DNA from: Pantoea sp. Eser
Lineage (GTDB): Bacteria; Pseudomonadota; Gammaproteobacteria; Enterobacterales; Enterobacteriaceae
Assembly: GCA_009830035.1 (NCBI GenBank)
Contig: SZZY01000010.1
Location: forward strand, 1-64,000
DNA: 64,000 bases
Direction: 5' to 3'
Below, piece after piece: positions 28,953 through 39,872 of the stretch (position 1 is the stretch's first letter; the number at the start of each line of letters is the position of its first letter). Position numbers and translations under genes: made by a program. The notes under the pieces were generated by a model. It was not told the DNA's origin. It did no database searches and was given only the letters and a program-made list of their open reading frames with translations.

Positions 28953-29604
28953 TTAATAGCGCTGCAATCGTTGCAGCGCTGCTTCTATCGGCCGATCGCC
29001 GGTAGTCAGCTCGATAATCTGATACTTAATCGCCGGGTTTTCAATCGGGCCGACCAGTGTGGCGGCGACATCATCACGCGGGATTTCCCCGTACGGGATA
29101 GCCAGATCGGCTTGTACCCGGCCGGTGCCGGCTGCATCGGTTAGCGTACCCGGGCGCAGGATCACCCACTCCAGTCCGCTCGCCACCAGCCGCGCATCCG
29201 CCAGCCGTTTGACCCGCATGTAGTTTTCAAACCCTTCCGAAATCGCTTTACCGCGACCGGCATCCGGAAACGCCGAGACTAGAATAAAGCGTGGCACACC
29301 CGCCTGTTCTGCCGCCGCGAAGATCCAGCCCGTCGCCGTCAATGGCATTGGTCAGCGCAATACCCGCTCTACCGGCACCGGTGGTGAAAACCACCACCTC
29401 GTGACCGGCCATCTTTTGCGCCAGCGGATCAACCGTCAGCTGCTGAATATCACCCGATACCGGCTGTGCGCCCGCCGCCTGCAGGGTCGCGGCCTGATCC
29501 GGTTTACGGTGCAGCGCCGAGACCGCGTGTTGCTTAGCGCTCAGCTGGCTGGTCAGTCGCGGACCCACTTTACCCGCCGCGCCGATAATAAAACATTTCG
29601 CCAT
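28953..29604 (-). pseudogene. NAD(P)-binding NmrA/SDR-a type protein, one frameshift
   Basis: MAKCFIIGAAGKVGPRLTSQ has a GxxGxxG Rossmann motif; then ALHRKPDQAATLQAAGAQPV and GHEVVVFTTGAGRAGIALTN. A frameshift near 29335 separates this from AEQAGVPRFILVSAFPDAGR, EGFENYMRVKRLADARLVAS and LEWVILRPGTLTDAAGTGRV. The family is atypical SDR (YwnB/NmrA-like), often redox sensors or quinone-oxidoreductase-like. Correcting one base restores about 217 residues. Confidence 0.8.
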
Positions 29605-29680
29605 AATCTCAGTTCCTCTGTTAATTCAGCGAGAGCAGAGGTATAGCCATCAGCCAGAGACAAAACAGGCGCCTGTTCAC

Positions 29681-30659
29681 TTACTGCGGGATCACTTTTT
29701 CCGCTTTCAGCTTATCAAACAGCTGAGTAAAGGAGTCGAGTGTGCTGCGATAGCCGGTGAAGGCTTCCATCGGACGACCGAGATCGGCGTCGGTGTGCCA
29801 CCAGGATGCGAGCTTATTGAGGTCCGCTTCGCGCAGCTGGTGACGCTGAGCAATCTCCTGCCAGGCGCTGGCCGCCTCAATACCGAAATAGTCAACCAGC
29901 TTCGGCCACATCCAGTTCCAGCGGAACACATCGCCGTTCACGGCGTTGAAATCCTGATTAGCCGCCGCAGGCGAAGTGGCCGCCCAGTGCAGTTGTTCAG
30001 CCAGCAAACTGGCGTCGGTCATGTCAGCCACGCCATTCCACTGCTCTGGCGAGCCGGGAAAATAAACGACCAGCCTTTCTCTTTGCCCAGCGTGGCATAC
30101 ACCGCCAGCGTCTGGCCCATGTTCATCGCGTTACCGACAGCGTAACCGATAATGGTGTGCGGACGATGGACGCTCCAGCGGTAGTCATATTTTTCCGCGC
30201 CGGCAAACAGCTCATCTTTCTGAGCATAATAGAAGTTGTCGACCGGCTGACGCCCCTGCTCTTCACGGAACGGTGTCACCGGCACCGCGCCTTTGCCGTA
30301 GGCTTCAAACGGACCCAGGTAGTGCTTAAGACCCGTTACCAGCGCGACGTGCGCGCCCTTTCAGCCGCTCGCCCAGCGCCTCGATGACGTTGCGCACCAC
30401 GCCGCCATTGACCCGAATGTTCTCTTTTTCATTCTCCTGACGCGCCCAGACGCTGAAGAACAGCGCATCCGGTTTCACTGACTTCAGTGCCTCGCGCACC
30501 GCGTCAGCATCGGTCAGATCGGCAGTCAGACTGGCCGTGCCTTCCGGCGCCGCGTCCGCGTGACATACCGGTCACCTCCCAGCCCTCCTGTTGCAGTTTA
30601 TCCGCCAGTGCACGGCCGATTACGCCGCTGATACCCACAATCAAAGCCTGTTTTTTCAT
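29681..30659 (-). pseudogene. Extended SDR / PRISE-type reductase, three frameshifts
   Basis: MKKQALIVGISGVIGRALAD opens with the Rossmann glycine motif. Joining frames gives KPDALFFSVWARQENEKENI, GLKHYLGPFEAYGKGAVPVT, FREEQGRQPVDNFYYAQKDE and YDYRWSVHRPHTIIGYAVGN, the pattern of the PRISE/AUR1-like NADPH reductases of proteobacteria, with the NFYYAQKD active-site Tyr/Lys. Frameshifts lie near 30555, 30360 and 30060. It is divergent from a LysR fragment, the classic regulator-target pair. Confidence 0.8.
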
Positions 30660-30759
30660 TTGATTTCTCCTCGTTTTGCGTAATGCTAAGCCTAATAGAG
30701 AATTCAGTTCTTATCTCCGGCATTAATTCATAGCATTCTCAACCTGAGTTCATTAATCA

Positions 30760-31060
30760 ATGCACGATCAACGCCTCAAAGATATCCTGCCTTTTTTGCC
30801 AGCGTGGAATGCGGCAGCTTTACCGCTGCCGCTGAGCGCCTGCATGTTACCGGCTCGGCCGTCAGCAAAAGTGTCAGCCGGCTTGAAACAAGATTAGGTC
30901 CCGCTTGCTGGAACGCACTACGCGTAGCCTGCAATTAACCGATGCCGGCAGCGCCTATTACCAGACCTGCCTGCGTATTCTGGAAGATCTGGCGGAGACC
31001 GAAGCGGTAATGGCGGCGCAGCGCACCATTCCCTCCGGTCGCGCCCGTAGTCCTCTTGCC
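30760..31060 (+). pseudogene. LysR regulator, N-terminal DNA-binding domain fragment
   Basis: With one T restored in the run at about 30791-30796, the frame reads MHDQRLKDILPFFASVECGS and FTAAAERLHVTGSAVSKSVS, a LysR winged HTH; after another shift near 30898 it continues LLERTTRSLQLTDAGSAYYQ. The effector domain is missing after about residue 98. Start codons of this gene and the SDR are about 100 bases apart and face away. Confidence 0.78.
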
Positions 31061-31397
31061 GGCTGTTGTTTTCTTTTTTCCCCTGACGTTCGGGATGTTT
31101 ATTTCATCCTAACATTATTTATCCAGAAATAAGATAATTTCTTCACCTTTATTTCGGCATTTCCGCCTGCTCTTACCCTCGCAACTCTTTATTCCCGTGC
31201 TAAATAACCTGCTTAAATTTAATGCCTTTATTCGCATACTGATGGAATCCCGTCAAAATAAAATAGCCGGAAGGCTTGAGCTCACAAAATGAAAAATAAA
31301 TTCCAAATATAATTTAACCCGAAATATAAATATCAGTATGGTGAATACTCCTTCATGTTCTGACGTTTTACCTAGCCTGTTTTCACCTGGAGTTTTC

Positions 31398-32840
31398 ATG
31401 GAAAAAGAACTGTATATCTCGTCGAACCCGGCATCTGGCCCCAATAGCGCCACCCGTACCGAGCCGTTTGTGAAGATTATTGCCCTGGTGGCGACGCTGG
31501 GCGGACTGCTGTTTGGCTACGACACCGGCGTGGTGTCGGGCGCGCTGCTGTTTATGCGTGGCGATCTGCACCTTACCCCGCTGACCACCGGACTGGTCAC
31601 CAGTTCGCTGCTGTTTGGTGCCGCTTTTGGCGCACTGGCCGCCGGCCACCTGGCGGATAGCCTCGGCAGACGCCGCATCATCATCGCGCTGGCGCTGATT
31701 TTCGCCTTTGGCGCAGTGGGCTCAGCCATCGCCCCGGACGTGGAGTGGATGATCGCCTCCCGCCTGTTCCTCGGATTTGCGGTAGGCGGTGCGGCCGCGA
31801 CGGTGCCGGTCTATATCGCGGAAATCGCGCCAGCCAATAAACGCGGCCAGCTGGTGACGCTGCAGGAGCTGATGGTCGTTAGCGGCCAGTTACTGGCGTA
31901 CATCTCCAACGCCACCTTCAACGATATCTGGGGCGGCGAGAATACCTGGCGCTGGATGCTGGCGCTGTCGATTGTGCCCGCCATTCTGTTGTGGGTTGGC
32001 ATGATATTCATGCCGGAAAGCCCGCGCTGGCACGTCATGAAGGGTCGCAGTCAGGCGGCACGCGAGGTGCTGGAGAAAACCCGCGCAGCCGAGGATGTGG
32101 AGTGGGAACTCGAAGAGATCGAGGAGACGATTGAAGAGAACCGCCAGCAGGGCAAAGGCCGGCTGCGCGATCTGGCCACGCCGTGGCTGATGAAAATATT
32201 CCTGCTCGGCATCGGCATCGCTGCCATTCAGCAGCTGACCGGCGTGAATACCATCATGTACTACGCGCCGACCATGCTGACGGCTGCCGGCCTGAGTAAC
32301 GATGCCGCCCTGTTTGCCACCATCGCTAACGGTGCGATTTCAGTGGTGATGACCCTCGTCGGCATCTGGCTGATCGGCAAAGTCGGCCGTCGTCCGCTGG
32401 TGCTGATTGGTCAGATGGGCTGTACCTGCTGCTTATTCTTCATCGGGCTGATCTGCTGGCTGATGCCGGAATACCAGCATGGCGCGGTCAACCTGCTGCG
32501 CGCCTACCTGGTGCTGGCGGGAATGCTGATGTTCCTCTGCTTCCAGCAGGGCGCGCTGTCACCGGTGACCTGGCTGCTGCTGTCGGAGATATTCCCGGCC
32601 CGGATGCGCGGTATCTGCATGGGTGGCGCGGTCTTTTCACTGTGGATCGCCAATTTCGCCATCTCCATGGCCTTCCCTCTGTTATTAGCCGCCTTTGGTC
32701 TGTCGGGTGCATTCCTTATTTTCGCCCTGATCGGCATCGGTGGATCTGTTTTCGTCATGAAGTTTATTCCTGAAAACAAAGGAAGAAGTCTTGAGCAGGT
32801 AGAGCACTATTTCTACGCGCTTTATAACGGCCACAAATAA
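31398..32840 (+). CDS. Sugar porter MFS transporter (myo-inositol/IolT-like)
   Basis: Intact, 480 residues from ATG 31398 (GGAG seven bases upstream; an in-frame ATG at 31338 lacks one). Twelve helices; signatures GGLLFGYDTGVVSGALLFM, HLADSLGRRRIIIA (loop 2-3), IASRLFLGFAVGGAAATVPV, FMPESPRWHVMKGR (loop 6-7), AIQQLTGVNTIMYYAP and KFIPENKGRSLEQVE. It imports a sugar or cyclitol with H+. IolT is suggested by neighbours: an IolI-like isomerase and a broken iolG follow at once. Its integrity beside broken partners is notable. Confidence 0.88.
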   Translation: MEKELYISSNPASGPNSATRTEPFVKIIALVATLGGLLFGYDTGVVSGALLFMRGDLHLTPLTTGLVTSSLLFGAAFGALAAGHLADSLGRRRIIIALALIFAFGAVGSAIAPDVEWMIASRLFLGFAVGGAAATVPVYIAEIAPANKRGQLVTLQELMVVSGQLLAYISNATFNDIWGGENTWRWMLALSIVPAILLWVGMIFMPESPRWHVMKGRSQAAREVLEKTRAAEDVEWELEEIEETIEENRQQGKGRLRDLATPWLMKIFLLGIGIAAIQQLTGVNTIMYYAPTMLTAAGLSNDAALFATIANGAISVVMTLVGIWLIGKVGRRPLVLIGQMGCTCCLFFIGLICWLMPEYQHGAVNLLRAYLVLAGMLMFLCFQQGALSPVTWLLLSEIFPARMRGICMGGAVFSLWIANFAISMAFPLLLAAFGLSGAFLIFALIGIGGSVFVMKFIPENKGRSLEQVEHYFYALYNGHK

Positions 32841-32978
32841 TGCTGCCGCGTGGAGCCCGCAGAGATATCACTTTCGCTTAACGACGGTCAGAGAGGAAAT
32901 AGCGCGACGTTCCCCCAGTAAATAACCGATGACGATTAAACACGATTAATATGCACACATGACTTTCAGGAAATGACT

Positions 32979-33806
32979 ATGAGCTTATCTATTCCGCAGG
33001 CCCGTTTTTGTGTAAACCGCAAAATTGCGCCCAACCTGAGCGTCGAACGCTTTTTTAACCTGGTAACGCAGCTGGGTATTCATAAAGTCGAACTGCGCAA
33101 CGACATGCGCAGCGGACGCGTGACCGACGATCTGACCGGCGAACAGGTTAACGCGCTGGCACGCCAGTCAGGCATAGAGATCGTTACCATCAATGCGGTC
33201 TACCCGTTTAACCAGCTGAACGATGAGGTGCTGCAGCGCACCCGCCAGTTGCTGAGTGATGCCCGGGCGGTAGGTGCAGAGTCGCTGGTGCTCTGCCCGC
33301 TGAACGATGGCACTTCAATCAGCGCGGCGGAGACCGTCGCTGCGCTGAAAACCTTAGGCCCACTGTTTGCCGACTACGGCATTCAGGGACTGGTGGAACC
33401 GCTCGGTTTTCCGCAAAGTTCGCTGCGCTCGGCAATCCAGGCGCAGGCGCTCATCAAAGAGGCTGAGGTGCCGTTCCGGTTGCTGATTGATACCTTCCAT
33501 CATCATCTGTTTGAGGATGCCGAAAACGGCTTCGAACAGGAGATTGATGTGCAGCAGATCGGGCTCGTTCACCTGTCTGGCGTCACCGATCCGCGGCCGG
33601 TGGCGCAGCTCACCGATGAAGAACGCATCATGCTCAGCGCTGACGATCGCTTACGCAGCAAGCAGCAGGTCGGGCGGCTGGAAAAAATGGGCTACACCGG
33701 CCTTTACGCCTTTGAACCGTTCTCATCGGTGATGAACAACTGGCAGGAAGCGGACGTCATCCGCGAAATTCGCGACAGCATTCACCTGTTGAACCACTCA
33801 GCCTGA
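32979..33806 (+). CDS. TIM-barrel isomerase (IolI-like, 2-keto-myo-inositol isomerase family)
   Basis: 276 residues, the IolI length (278). LGIHKVELRNDMRSG, LARQSGIEIVTINAVYPFNQ, YGIQGLVEPLGFPQ (metal-binding Glu), LLIDTFHHHLFEDAENG (metal Asp/His), IGLVHLSGVTDPR and LYAFEPFS (last Glu) follow the AP-endonuclease-2 fold metal ligands of IolI. ATG 32979 is chosen because AGGA lies nine bases upstream; ATG 32973 is too close. Within an operon: transporter, isomerase, iolG remnant. Confidence 0.8.
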   Translation: MSLSIPQARFCVNRKIAPNLSVERFFNLVTQLGIHKVELRNDMRSGRVTDDLTGEQVNALARQSGIEIVTINAVYPFNQLNDEVLQRTRQLLSDARAVGAESLVLCPLNDGTSISAAETVAALKTLGPLFADYGIQGLVEPLGFPQSSLRSAIQAQALIKEAEVPFRLLIDTFHHHLFEDAENGFEQEIDVQQIGLVHLSGVTDPRPVAQLTDEERIMLSADDRLRSKQQVGRLEKMGYTGLYAFEPFSSVMNNWQEADVIREIRDSIHLLNHSA

Positions 33807-33819
33807 TTAAGGAAGCACT

Positions 33820-34217
<398 letters not shown>

Positions 34218-34230
34218 TGAAAGCAACGCT

Positions 34231-34251
34231 GCACGGCGGGTTCCGCCGTGC
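34231..34251. terminator. Hairpin GCACGGCGG-gtt-CCGCCGTGC
   Basis: Nine-base-pair perfect stem, seven bases after the stop of the exporter on the minus strand. No T run, so the terminator role is only likely. Confidence 0.5.
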
Positions 34252-34257
34252 ATTCCC

Positions 34258-35775
34258 TCATCCTTGCGTCCCTTTTTTCAGCGGCTCTTCACGCATCAGC
34301 AGCGACAGGATAAAGGCCAGCACCATCACGCAGGCCGCCATCATAAATGCCGCATGAATTGCCGCGCCAAACGCCTACAGATAATCGTGCCGGATATCAG
34401 CCGGCAGCTGGTTCAATGCTGCGGGCGAAATCGCGGGCGGCAGCACGGTTCCGACCGGCATCAGCGCTTCAAGCTGTGATTTAAGCACCTGGCTGAAAAT
34501 GGTGCCAAACAGCGCCACGCCAATTGAGCCGCCAATCGAACGAAACAGCGTCACCGACGAGGTGGCAACGCCGGTCAGCGCCGGTTCAATGCTGTTCTGC
34601 ACTACCAGCACCAGTATCTGCATCACCATGCCCAGCCCCATCCCCAGCACGGCACTAAACAACTGAAGCTGCCACAACTGGCGAGGTGAGGGTAATGGTA
34701 GTCATCAGTGCCAGCCCGGCGGTCGCCAGCAAGGTGCCGACGATCGGGAACAGGCTATAACGCCCGGTTTTGCTGATGATGCGTCCGCTGATAATAGAGG
34801 TGGTCAGCAAGCCGCCCATCAGCGGCAGCAGTTGCAGGCCCGCCTCGGTTGGCGTGGCCCCTCTTTCACCACCTGCAGATAGAGTGGCAAAAAGGTGACA
34901 CTGCCAAACAGCGACAGACCAATAATGAAGCCGATCAGTCTACTCAGCACAAAGCTGCGGTTGCGGAACAGCATCAGCGGAATAATCGGTTTCCACGCCC
35001 GGCGCTCTTCATAAATAAAGCCAATGCAGCCGACCAGTCCGAACGCCAGAATGCACCACAGTTGCGGATCGGACCACGGCCGGATGGTGCCCCCTTCGCT
35101 GGTAAACAGGGTAATGCCCAGCAGCGCCATGCTCAGGCAGATCGCCCCCGGATAATCAATCTCGTGCCGGGTGCGTTTACAGCCTGAATTAAAGACGATG
35201 CCGATCACCAGCAGGGCGAACAGACCCAGCGGCAGATTGATATAGAAGATCCAGCGCCAGAAGACATGCTGCACAATCGCACCGCCCAGCAGCGGTCCCA
35301 GTACCGTGGCCAGCCCGAACACGCCGCCGAATAAACCCTGATACTTTCCACGTTCAGCCGGGGGGATTACATCGGCCACCGCCGCCATGCTGACCACCAT
35401 CAGCCCGCCGCCGCCCAGTCCCTGCAGCGCCCGGGTCAGCACCAGTTGCGTCATATTCTGCGCCAGACCACACAGGGCTGAGCCCAGCAGAAACAGCACG
35501 ATCGCAATCTGCAGCACCCGTTTGCGGCCAAACAGATCGCCGAATTTACCGTACAGCGGCACCACAATGGTCAATGACAAGGTGTAGGCCGTGACGATCC
35601 ATGACAGCCGGTCCAGTCCTCCCAGCTCGCCGGTTATGGTCGGCAGCGCAGTGGAGACAATGGTCTGATCCAGCGCCGCCAGCAGTATCACCAGCAGTAG
35701 CGCACTAAATAATAACCGCACCGGGGGCGCTTTCCCGTTGGGTTGATCCTGCAATTCGCTCACCTTATCAAACAA
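34258..35775 (-). pseudogene. DHA2-family multidrug MFS exporter (EmrB-like), broken
   Basis: [40 protein letters not shown] (DHA2 motif D1), [54 protein letters not shown] and [20 protein letters not shown] (motif C) give a 14-helix exporter. Frameshifts occur near 34858 (after YLQVVKEG) and near 34680; a TAG at 34375-34377 stands where Gln or similar is expected (HDYLxAFGAAIHAAF). The frame otherwise reaches a normal end at 34258. The gene would export drugs or toxic metabolites. Confidence 0.88.
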
Positions 35776-36479
35776 AATTTAACCTATCCTGTTGTTTTTA
35801 ATGAAATCATAATGCTTTAGTAAATATGACCCACACAAAGCCAAAAAGTCATATTTTTTTAAACGGGATATTAATGAATTCGCTTAAAAAACATTAAATG
35901 ATTGTTGCCCGGGATGAACGCTGTGGCGCCATTTTGAAGGCATCATGCTCAATGCGTTTATCCTCCTCCTCTGAATTCTCTGCATGATGGCAAATTAATG
36001 GCTCACAAACGCCGTCAGTGCTGCCCTTCTTTTGGTTAAAACAGCGTCAGATTGAACAGGAATTTGCTGCGATACAGACTGTGGACATTGCAGCTTTCAT
36101 TGGTCTTGGCGGGCGTCATTTCGGTCTGCGCTGACGGACATCCAGCCAGAGCCATCGCCAGATAATAATCCTGTTTTGCTTCAGCAATGAGATGAGTATT
36201 CAGGTCTGGATGAAGTATATAACTGACATCTGCGTGTAAGCGTCATGAAGTGACGAAAGAGGGAGGGTAAATCTCATTCAAAGATACTCGCCGCCCCGGA
36301 TTGTTATCCCTCCCCTGCACGGCATTCTTTAGTCCTGGCATAGCCAGACAACATCAACGTTGTGTCAGAAATTATCCAGGCCTGTTTTCTGTTGTTTACC
36401 ATTACGGCCATGCCAGTTGCAGCGCACATCTGGTAACAGCTACAAAAACACGCGTAGCTGTTATTCATAAGAGCTGTAT
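35776..36479. other. Gene-poor stretch of about 700 bases
   Basis: No recognisable gene. The only frame with coding character is on the minus strand at 36036-36242, without a start codon: it reads LIAEAKQDYYLAMALAGCPS and NVHSLYRSKFLFNLTLF before TAA. It could be the end of a lost gene. Family unknown. Confidence 0.5.
36036..36242 (-). pseudogene. Possible C-terminal remnant of an unknown protein
   Basis: 68 open codons without ATG, bounded upstream by a TGA. Codon choice and composition look coding, with ALAGCPSAQTEMT, but I do not recognise the family. Listed for completeness. Confidence 0.3.
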
Positions 36480-37257
36480 TTATTCGTGATAAATCTGGCT
36501 ACGCCCGCCATCGATCAGAATATCGGTGGCGTTGATAAAGCGTGCTTCGTCAGATGCCAGAAACAGCGCAGTATAAGCCACTTCGCTCGGTTCACCGATG
36601 CGTTTACAGGGCAGTAATGCTGCCTGACGCTCGCGTTCAGCCTGCGGATCCAGACAGCTGGCCAGCCACGCTTCGGCTGAGGGAGTCATTATCAGTCCGG
36701 GCGAAATGCTATTGATGCGGATACCCTGTGCGGCATATTCGACCCCCAGAGAGCGGGTCAGACCAATCAGACCGTGCTTCGCGACCGGATAAGGAAATGC
36801 GCCAGGGATGATTTTATGTCCGTGCACCGAAGCGACGTTCACAATGTTTCCGTACTGGCGTGCCAACATCCCCGGCAGCACGCTGCGGATCAGGTTGTAA
36901 GGACCTTTCAGGTTGGTCGCCATGCAACGCTGCCACTCTTCTTCTTCCAGCGCCAGCGGATCGCGAAACACGTTAACGCCCGCGCAGTTAATGAGAATAT
37001 CTATGTGACCCAACGCTTCCTGTGCCTGCTGCACGGCGCTCTGCACCTGTTGCGGCTGCGTGACATCTGCTTCAAAGGCAAAACAGCGTTTTTTGTACTG
37101 TTGTTGCAGTCGGCTAGCCAGTGCCTAGGTTACGTCGCTATCAAGATCAAGCAACGCTACGCTTGCGCCTTCGCGGGCAAACAGCCCGGCAATTGCGCTG
37201 CCTACCGCTACCTGCGCCGGTAATAATCGCTGTTTTATTGTGTAATCGTTCAGACAT
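36480..37257 (-). pseudogene. Classical SDR dehydrogenase, frameshift and TAG
   Basis: MSERLHNKTAIITGAGS starts a Rossmann fold, but two bases are missing at about 37200 (GSGIGSAIAG expected). Then GLFAREGASVALLDLDSDV, TAG at 37125-37127 in CCTAGG (likely Gln), and an intact remainder: HIDILINCAGVNVFRDPLAL, GNIVNVASVHGHKIIPGAFP, YPVAKHGLIGLTRSLGVEYA (YxxxK) and NSISPGLIMTPSAEAW. The YPVAK motif and Ser are present. Last gene of a minus-strand operon with GMC, M24 and transporter genes; it probably oxidises a polyol or sugar. Confidence 0.85.
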
Positions 37258-37267
37258 AGTCGCGTCC

Positions 37268-38249
37268 TTATGATGATGTCGGTAAAACCAGCCAGTCGGT
37301 CGGCGAGCCGGAATGTCTGCTCGCCACGCTGGAGCCTTATCAGCGGCCAGCTCTCAGTTCGCGTCAGCGCCTGAAGGCCCTGTTCATTAATTAAAAAAGT
37401 GTCTTCGCTTTTTACACCGCTCAGGGTCGGGTTCCACGCCACAGCAGTATGACTTTGTACCTCACCCTGCGTTTCAGGCGTAACAATCCAGTCGCGACAG
37501 CCATAGCCTGCCGGGACGCCCTGATGATGACGCCAGGCATCAACGTAACCATACTGTTGATAGGCCTTTGCAATGTCGCTAAACAGTGCTGGCTAGCTGC
37601 GCAGTGGCTGAGTTGCAGCCAGCATATCTGCATGGATATTGATAAGCGACAGGAAGCGCTGGCGCAGGGAAGCATCGGGTTCGCCGAGCTGGACCATGCG
37701 TGAAAGACTGACGTGCAGACCGTGACGCTCTGCCCCCAGCGTAATCAGCATCTGGCGTTTCAGCTTCTTCTGTGTCGGCACCGGGTGCTTAAAAGCGGCG
37801 ATGCGCTCATCGGCCGCGACCAAGGTGCATACCTGGCGGATACCGCACGGCAAGCAGGCCGCCGCTATAGCCGCTTCTACCTCGTATTCCGTTACGCCAG
37901 CGCGCAACTGACGTGCCACATCTTCGACAATTTTTGCCGTTTCTGCGCCTAAAGCCTGAAAACGCTGTCTTTCCTGGTGATTCAGTCCCTGGCGAAGCAC
38001 GATCATTTTTTGCTGAATATCTGCTGTGGTAGCAATGGCCGTATCACTGCCAATATTGTCGGCAGGCAAAACATCGCTCAGTGACTGATACCAGGGGGTA
38101 ATGTTGTGTGGCACAGGAAAACGGCAGCGGCTCCTCTGCAACAATGCGCGGCAGTTCGTTATCCGGTGCTAATAACAGAACACCATCGCGGGTAAAACCA
38201 GCTGCCACTGATCCAGTGAGTTTTGCAGACGTATCAGTTTTTCACTCAT
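37268..38249 (-). pseudogene. M24 family (Xaa-Pro peptidase/creatinase fold) protein, broken
   Basis: MSEKLIRLQNSLDQWQL starts overlapping the GMC stop (TGATG). After a frameshift near 38185 follow DIQQKMIVLRQGLNHQERQR, LGAETAKIVEDVARQLRAGV and TEYEVEAAIAAACLPCGIRQ, the usual beginning of the M24 catalytic domain; then TAG at 37593-37595, PALFSDIAKAYQQYGYVDAW, HHQGGPAGYGCRD and PTLSGVKSEDTFLINEQG. A last shift near 37310 recovers the natural end WLVLPTSS at 37268. Several canonical metal ligands are not obvious (GGPAGY fits HxGHGxG poorly), so it may be a non-peptidase M24 relative such as a creatinase-like hydrolase. Confidence 0.75.
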
Positions 38250-39869
38250 CAGGTGTTTCGTTTTAACAACAATTCAGCGGCGCGGTGTGCTACTGCCATC
38301 ACAATCGCGTTGGTATTCCCGCTGATAATATTAGGCCTCATTGAGGCATCAACGACGCGCAGCCGCTGCACGCCGCGCACACGCAGGTCATCGGTAAGCA
38401 CTGCCAGCGGATCATCATCATGTCCCATGCGGCAAGTGCCAACCGGGTGATAACCCGTCTTCACCATTCGTTTACAGTGCTCATTAATCGCTTCCTCCGA
38501 GGTAAAATCAGCACCGGGGAAAATCTCCTGCCTGACCATGGTGCCAATCGGCGTGGTGGCAATGACCTGTCGGGCAAAACGGAACCCGGCGAGGGTGCGG
38601 GCTAAATCATCCGGGTGACCCAAAATTTGCGCATCTATGACCGGTGGCGTGCTGGCCTTAGCATCCCGCAGTGTCACTTCTCCGGTAGCTTTGGGCCGCA
38701 ACAGCAGCGAATTAACGGTAACGCCATGGCCCGGATCAGCACCCATGACATCCCGATCAAGATAAACCGTTGGTACACAGAACATCTGAATAATGGGCGT
38801 GGCACTGAAATCGAGCGGATCAACAAATGCGCAGGTTTCCACCCCGGTTGTCGTCACCGGGCCGGATTTAAACAGCATGTATTGCAGACCCACTTTGAAC
38901 ATCGACCAGCCACGATCCTGACCGTAATAACCGAATGCGCCTTTCGTGCTGGCAACGACCGGGACTTCGTAGTGGTCCTGCAGATTTTTCTCCACGCCCG
39001 CCAGGTGTTGGCGTAATGCGATACCGTGCTGGTCGAGCTGATCCTGTGGACCGATGCCGGATAGCATCAGCAGCTTTGGAGTCTGATACGCACAGCGGCC
39101 AGTATCACTTCCTGTGACGCGCGCACCTGCTGCGAATCGCCCTGTTTGCTGTAGCGCACGCCGCAGGCACTATCGCCCTCAAACAGAATCTCCTCAACCA
39201 CTGCATGGGTCACAATCGTCAGGCGATCATCCTGTCGCAGCGGATTGATGAACGCATCAACCACGCTGCAGCGCTGTCGCGTCTGACCGTTAATGGTGTG
39301 TTGCATAAAGCCCACGCCGAACGGATCCCCGCTGTTGAAATCCGGCGTATAAGGAATGCCAAGCGCCTGCAGGGTCTTTACGTAGGCTCGGCTCAGCGGA
39401 CTGAAATGTCCGAGATGCGAGACCTTCATCGGACCGCCAACGCCATGATGAGGTGCCCCAAGATGATCGTTATCTTCAATGGCGGTGAAGTGTGGCAGCA
39501 GAGCGTCCAAGGACCAGTCAATGCCCTGATTGCCCAGCGCACTGTTCCAGTCGGCGTAATCCTGCTTATGCCCGCGCATATACACCATGGCATTGACCGT
39601 CGAACCCCCGCCCAGTACTTTGACCTGCGGCACAATCACGCCACGGCCATTGAGCTGCGGCTGATTTTCGGTCTGGTGCAGGGTCAGATATTTATCGCTG
39701 GCGAGAAATTTTATATAACCCGCCGGCATTTTCAGCACCGGATGGTATTCATCGCTTTCTGCTTCAAGCAGCAGCACGCGCGTTGCCTTCCTGCACCAGG
39801 CGGGCGGCTACGATACAGCCTGCACTGCCGCCGCCCACCACAACATAATCAAACTCTTTCGTAAGTCAC
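38249..39869 (-). pseudogene. GMC-family FAD oxidoreductase (choline/alcohol dehydrogenase type), broken
   Basis: FDYVVVGGGSAGCIVAARL (FAD Rossmann motif), VKVLGGGSTVNAMVYMRGHK (GMC signature 1), FMQHTINGQTRQRCSVVDAF, VILAAGAYQTPKLLMLSGIG (signature 2, across a frameshift at about 39080) and CKRMVKTGYHPVGTCRMG with the active-site His, ending VVDASMRPNIISGNTNAIVM. One frameshift lies right after the start (about 39865), one at about 39780 and one at about 39080. It oxidises an alcohol to an aldehyde. With only three small lesions it looks recently inactivated. The TGATG overlap couples it to the M24 gene. Confidence 0.88.
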
Positions 39870-39872
39870 TTT

